Positions 15,728 through 18,111 of a DNA stretch of 18,111 nucleotides are shown piece by piece. Location of the stretch: NCBI GenBank assembly GCA_040752395.1, contig JBFMHD010000026.1:1-18111 (forward strand), written 5' to 3'. Each line of letters begins with the position of its first letter. Position 1 is the stretch's first letter. The translations under genes and the position numbers were made by a program. The stretch is from JBFMHD01 sp040752395 [NCBI: Candidatus Hydrogenedentota bacterium]. Lineage in GTDB: Bacteria; JBFMHD01. Under the pieces are notes generated by a model that was not told where the DNA came from, did no database searches, and was given only the letters and a program-made list of their open reading frames with translations.

Positions 15728-15830
15728 AGTATATCCACATACCTATGCATAGATGTAGGGGTTTATCCTCATTTCAAGGAGCGTGGCATTAGAGGATGTT
15801 GGGGTAAAACGTTGGCGCAACTGTTCCTTT

Positions 15831-16946
15831 ATGAATAAAACAGGGAATAATACTTATCTTCTAAAAAATGTATTGATTGGATTAAGATATAATATTTATT
15901 TACCTGTTTTTGCTTATATTATTTATCTTATATTTGTAGAAAGTGGTATCAGACATTTAAATAATGACTTATCACTTGAGAGTATTAATAAGATAGAGGT
16001 AATTTCGTTTTTAAGGATTGTTCAGATTTTTTATGGATTATTCCTATTTTTTATAGGAATGTGTCTTTCTATTGTAGGTTTTACATTATTTCGGATAAAG
16101 ACCAGCAGGAATATTTATTTAATCACGCTTATCATAATATCTTTTATACTTTTTTATCAAACATCTTTTTCTTCAGCCCTGGTTTTTATTTTGTTTATAC
16201 CTGTTATATCTTCTGTTATTGTTTATGGTATTAGAAAAAAGATGAGCTTTTTCAAGATATTCGCTCTTTTATTGCTGTCTTCTTCTGGTATAAGCACAAT
16301 TATCTTTATTTTGATATTTTTACTATTAAATGACTTACCCTTTATATATAAGGTCAACTATGATATTATTGAATCTAATAAAAATATAATAGAATTTTAT
16401 TTAAAGGGTGAGAATACAGGATTAAGTGATGAGCTAAAAGAAGATGTGAGGGTCTCATTACAGAGGTATATAAGAGATTCCACTATACTTATACCGCGGA
16501 ATACTATAATTTTTACATCTTTTATAATTTTTATGAGTTTGTATATAATAAGAATTATATTATTTAGATTTAAGTTAAGGGTAATACCAGGGACAGGAGA
16601 CATATCTTATATCAATTTACCTGAAGTTTTTGGCTGGTTTTACATCGCGGGTTGGTTATTATTTTTTACAGGATTTTATACCAGAAATCTTTTTATTGAG
16701 GCTCTGGGTCTCAACTTACGTGATATACTTGAATATTTTTTCTGGTTTCAAGGTTTAGGGGTTGCATATTTTTATTTTACAAAGTGGGGTGTTAAGAATA
16801 AATTTATTTTGACATTATTGTTTATTCTGTCAGGCTATATAATTTATAAAGCCCATATAGGACCTTTTGATGTATTTCTTGATTTTAGAAAGATAAGGTC
16901 GTTACCAGGGGAAAAAGATAAATTTAAAGATGAGAATAATTATTGA
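15831..16946 (+). CDS. DUF2232 (YybS-like) integral membrane protein
   Basis: About 371 residues with roughly eight membrane segments. The C-terminal part carries the DUF2232 pattern: LPEVFGWFYIAGWLLFFTG, NLFIEALGLNLRDILEYFF, then WFQGLGVAYFYF and the ending GPFDVFLDFRKIR. Members of this family often sit between rpsR and rplI, as here. The role is unknown; some predictions suggest a transporter-like or membrane-stress function. The start is unclear: ATG 15831 lacks a ribosome site, while an in-frame GTG at 15783 has AAGGAG only one base away. A soluble loop (~residues 180-225) separates two membrane blocks. Confidence 0.8.
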   Translation: MNKTGNNTYLLKNVLIGLRYNIYLPVFAYIIYLIFVESGIRHLNNDLSLESINKIEVISFLRIVQIFYGLFLFFIGMCLSIVGFTLFRIKTSRNIYLITLIIISFILFYQTSFSSALVFILFIPVISSVIVYGIRKKMSFFKIFALLLLSSSGISTIIFILIFLLLNDLPFIYKVNYDIIESNKNIIEFYLKGENTGLSDELKEDVRVSLQRYIRDSTILIPRNTIIFTSFIIFMSLYIIRIILFRFKLRVIPGTGDISYINLPEVFGWFYIAGWLLFFTGFYTRNLFIEALGLNLRDILEYFFWFQGLGVAYFYFTKWGVKNKFILTLLFILSGYIIYKAHIGPFDVFLDFRKIRSLPGEKDKFKDENNY

Positions 16947-17004
16947 CTATAAAAAACTGAATTATAAAATTATAGAAGGTACAAAATTTTTTTATATGGG
17001 TTTT

Positions 17005-17076
17005 ATGAGCGTGGTTTGCGCTCTACACTATTGGGTTCTTGGGTTCTTGCGTTTTTGCGCTCTACACAAAGGATGA
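17005..17076 (+). other. Mini-ORF of 23 codons inside repeat copy 3
   Basis: ATG 17005 to TGA 17076, peptide starting MSVVCALHYWVLG and containing a second CALH near its end. It has the same length as the mini-ORF in copy 4, but here only a weak, distant ribosome site. It could be a translated leader peptide or just the repeat happening to be open. Confidence 0.25.
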
Positions 17077-17246
17077 AAAACTAAAGATGATATAAAAAGA
17101 GTCGTGAGTCACAAGTCGCAAGTCGTGAGTCAAAACAGGACTCAAGACTCAAGACTTTTCAGCAGGCTTTTGGCTTTTGGCTCCAGCCGGCTGTAGTCCG
17201 TAGCCTGTAGCCCAAATTATTAGGGTTGCGAAGTTTTTCAGAGGAG
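17005..17246 (+). repeat. Composite intergenic repeat, copy 3 (upstream of rplI)
   Basis: The longest complete copy. Unit X (17005-17073) has TGCGCTCTACAC twice and TTGGGTTC-type octamers (17031-17062). Unit Y starts at TGA 17074. Five AGTCnnn heptamers (17100-17134), ACAG, GACTCAA twice and GACTTTT (17139-17159) follow. GGCTTTT, GGCTTTT, GGCTCCA (17165-17185) and three TAG-heptamers (17194-17214) come next. The palindrome CAGCCGGCTG is at 17184-17193. Stem AGTCGTGAGTC/GACTCAAGACT is at 17121-17131 and 17139-17149. The tail has GTTTTTCA (17233-17240) and GAGGAG (17241-17246), the rplI ribosome site. Confidence 0.85.
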
Positions 17247-17255
17247 ATGACTTGA

Positions 17256-17813
17256 ATGCAGGTTCTGCTAATTAAAGATTATTCTAATTTAGGGAGAGCT
17301 GGTGAAAGTTTGAAAGTGAAAGACGGGTATGCAAGAAATTTTCTCATACCAAGAAAAATAGCTGTTCCAGCTACAAAATCAAACATTAGAAAATATGAAG
17401 CTTTTATTAAAAAGATGGAAAAGATAAGGCAAAAAGAGATAAAGAGTTCAGAGGATTTAAAAACAAGGTTAGAGGGAATGAAGTTGTATTTTAAGGAGAA
17501 GGCTTCAGAAGAAGGGAGATTATTCGGGTCTGTAGGTGTGGCGCAGGTTGTTAGCCGCCTGAAAGAAGAGGGTATTGAACTCGATAAATATCAGGTTATA
17601 ATACCTGTTCATATAAAAGAAGCAGGTACGTATGCAGCAAGGATACGGCTTTATCATAATATCGAAGCCAATATCGAGATTGTTGTTGAAACAGAAAAAG
17701 AAGAAGCACCGCCTGAAGAACTTGCCTTTAAGCCAGAAACACCACAGATAAAAGAAGAACCACAACAACCTAAAGTTGATGATATGCAAAAGTATGAAAA
17801 AGATAGGAGTTAG
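17256..17813 (+). CDS. rplI: 50S ribosomal protein bL9 with acidic C-terminal extension
   Basis: Component of the L1-stalk base that reaches out from the 50S subunit. The N-terminal domain has the signature NLGRAGESLKVKDGYARNFL followed by IPRKIAVPAT. A long central helix (residues ~43-75) leads to the C-terminal rRNA-binding domain up to about residue 147. Residues ~148-185 are a Pro/Glu/Lys-rich tail absent from the standard ~148-residue protein. The last codons (GAT AGG AGT TAG) lie within an AGGAGTT heptamer repeat, so the protein end is partly encoded by repeat DNA. The ribosome site GAGGAG, 9 bases upstream, is the 3' end of repeat copy 3. Confidence 0.95.
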   Translation: MQVLLIKDYSNLGRAGESLKVKDGYARNFLIPRKIAVPATKSNIRKYEAFIKKMEKIRQKEIKSSEDLKTRLEGMKLYFKEKASEEGRLFGSVGVAQVVSRLKEEGIELDKYQVIIPVHIKEAGTYAARIRLYHNIEANIEIVVETEKEEAPPEELAFKPETPQIKEEPQQPKVDDMQKYEKDRS

Positions 17814-17860
17814 GAGTTCGTAATAATAGATACGAGCTCCGAGCTCCGAACTCCGAACTT
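17805..17860 (+). repeat. Heptamer tracts after rplI with inverted arms
   Basis: AGGAGTT occurs twice (17805-17818), and CGAGCTC, CGAGCTC, CGAACTC, CGAACTT form four tandem heptamers (17833-17860). GGAGTTCG (17814-17821) is the reverse complement of CGAACTCC (17847-17854), so the transcript could fold into a hairpin just after rplI. Confidence 0.75.
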
Positions 17861-17866
17861 TTTCGA

Positions 17867-18086
17867 AGGAGTCAACATGAGCGCGGGTTGCGCTCTACAC
17901 TATTGGGTTCTTGGGTTATTGCGTTTTTGCGCTCTACACAACGTATGAAAAACTGAAGATGATATGAAAAGAGTCGTGAGTCAAAACAGGACTCGAGACT
18001 CAAGACTCAAGACTCAAGACTTTTCAGCAGGCTTTTGGCTTTTTGCTCCAGCCGGCTGTAGTCCGTAGCCTGTAGCCTGTAGCCCG
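17867..18086 (+). repeat. Composite intergenic repeat, copy 4 (after rplI)
   Basis: Begins AGGAGTCAACAT (17867-17878), then unit X to 17945 and unit Y from TGA 17946. It has two AGTCnnn heptamers (17972-17985), ACAG and five GACT-heptamers (17990-18024), with four TAG-heptamers at 18059-18086. The sequence after 18086 differs from the tails of copies 1-3, and no gene follows inside the window, so the ribosome-site tail is absent or beyond the edge. Confidence 0.8.
17877..17948 (+). other. Mini-ORF of 23 codons with ribosome site, inside repeat copy 4
   Basis: ATG 17877 to TGA 17948; the peptide starts MSAGCALHYWVLG and has a second CALH near the end. AAGGAG (17866-17871) lies 5 bases upstream and is preceded by CTTTTTCG, similar to the leader word of the real genes. 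Length matches the mini-ORF at 17005. Coding status is unproven. Confidence 0.3.
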
Positions 18087-18111
18087 TCCTGACACCTCTC
18101 ACTTCTTCCGT

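Overview
The window is a stretch of AT-rich bacterial chromosome, probably from an uncultivated lineage. It carries the standard bacterial order rpsF-ssb-rpsR-(DUF2232)-rplI and a Sec/lipobox lipoprotein, so it is bacterial, not archaeal. The intergenic DNA is packed with heptamer-based tandem repeats. I associate this style with some candidate phyla, perhaps WOR-3-like, but that is a weak guess and the sequence does not prove a phylum. I see no rRNA, tRNA, insertion sequence or CRISPR array.

Layout. (1) Positions 1-3410: the 3' part of a plsC-type acyltransferase (+), converging on a two-gene minus-strand operon. That operon encodes an unusual GYF_2-DHH/DHHA1 phosphoesterase fusion, followed by a family 2 glycosyltransferase of the dolichyl-phosphate-sugar synthase type. 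(2) Positions 3411-8899: a pair of overlapping plus-strand genes for large multi-membrane GT-C/YfhO-type proteins, flanked on both sides by minus-strand hicBA toxin-antitoxin loci. Both toxin genes are broken: one has an internal deletion with a frameshift, the other an in-frame stop. The second antitoxin also appears frameshifted near its start. (3) Positions 8994-10375: the [2Fe-2S] and FAD subunits of a xanthine dehydrogenase/CO dehydrogenase-family enzyme, with a good promoter and a possible terminator but no molybdenum subunit. (4) Positions 10440-14087: a split methylmalonyl-CoA mutase module made of the catalytic subunit, an unrelated lipoprotein with calcium-binding repeats, the B12-binding subunit and the MeaB GTPase chaperone. 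(5) Positions 14127-17813: the small-ribosomal-protein/SSB operon rpsF, ssb, rpsR, a DUF2232 membrane protein and rplI.

The most unusual feature is a modular repeat family in the second half of the window. Copies lie in the same orientation as transcription, immediately upstream of the lipoprotein, rpsR and rplI genes, with a further copy after rplI and a partial copy before ssb. Each is built from tandem heptamers of several unrelated words, folds into predicted hairpins, and in three cases ends in a conserved tail that contains the Shine-Dalgarno sequence of the next gene. Two copies also contain a 23-codon mini-ORF. The repeat may shape translation or mRNA processing of the ribosomal genes, or may be a passive or selfish element; the sequence alone does not decide.
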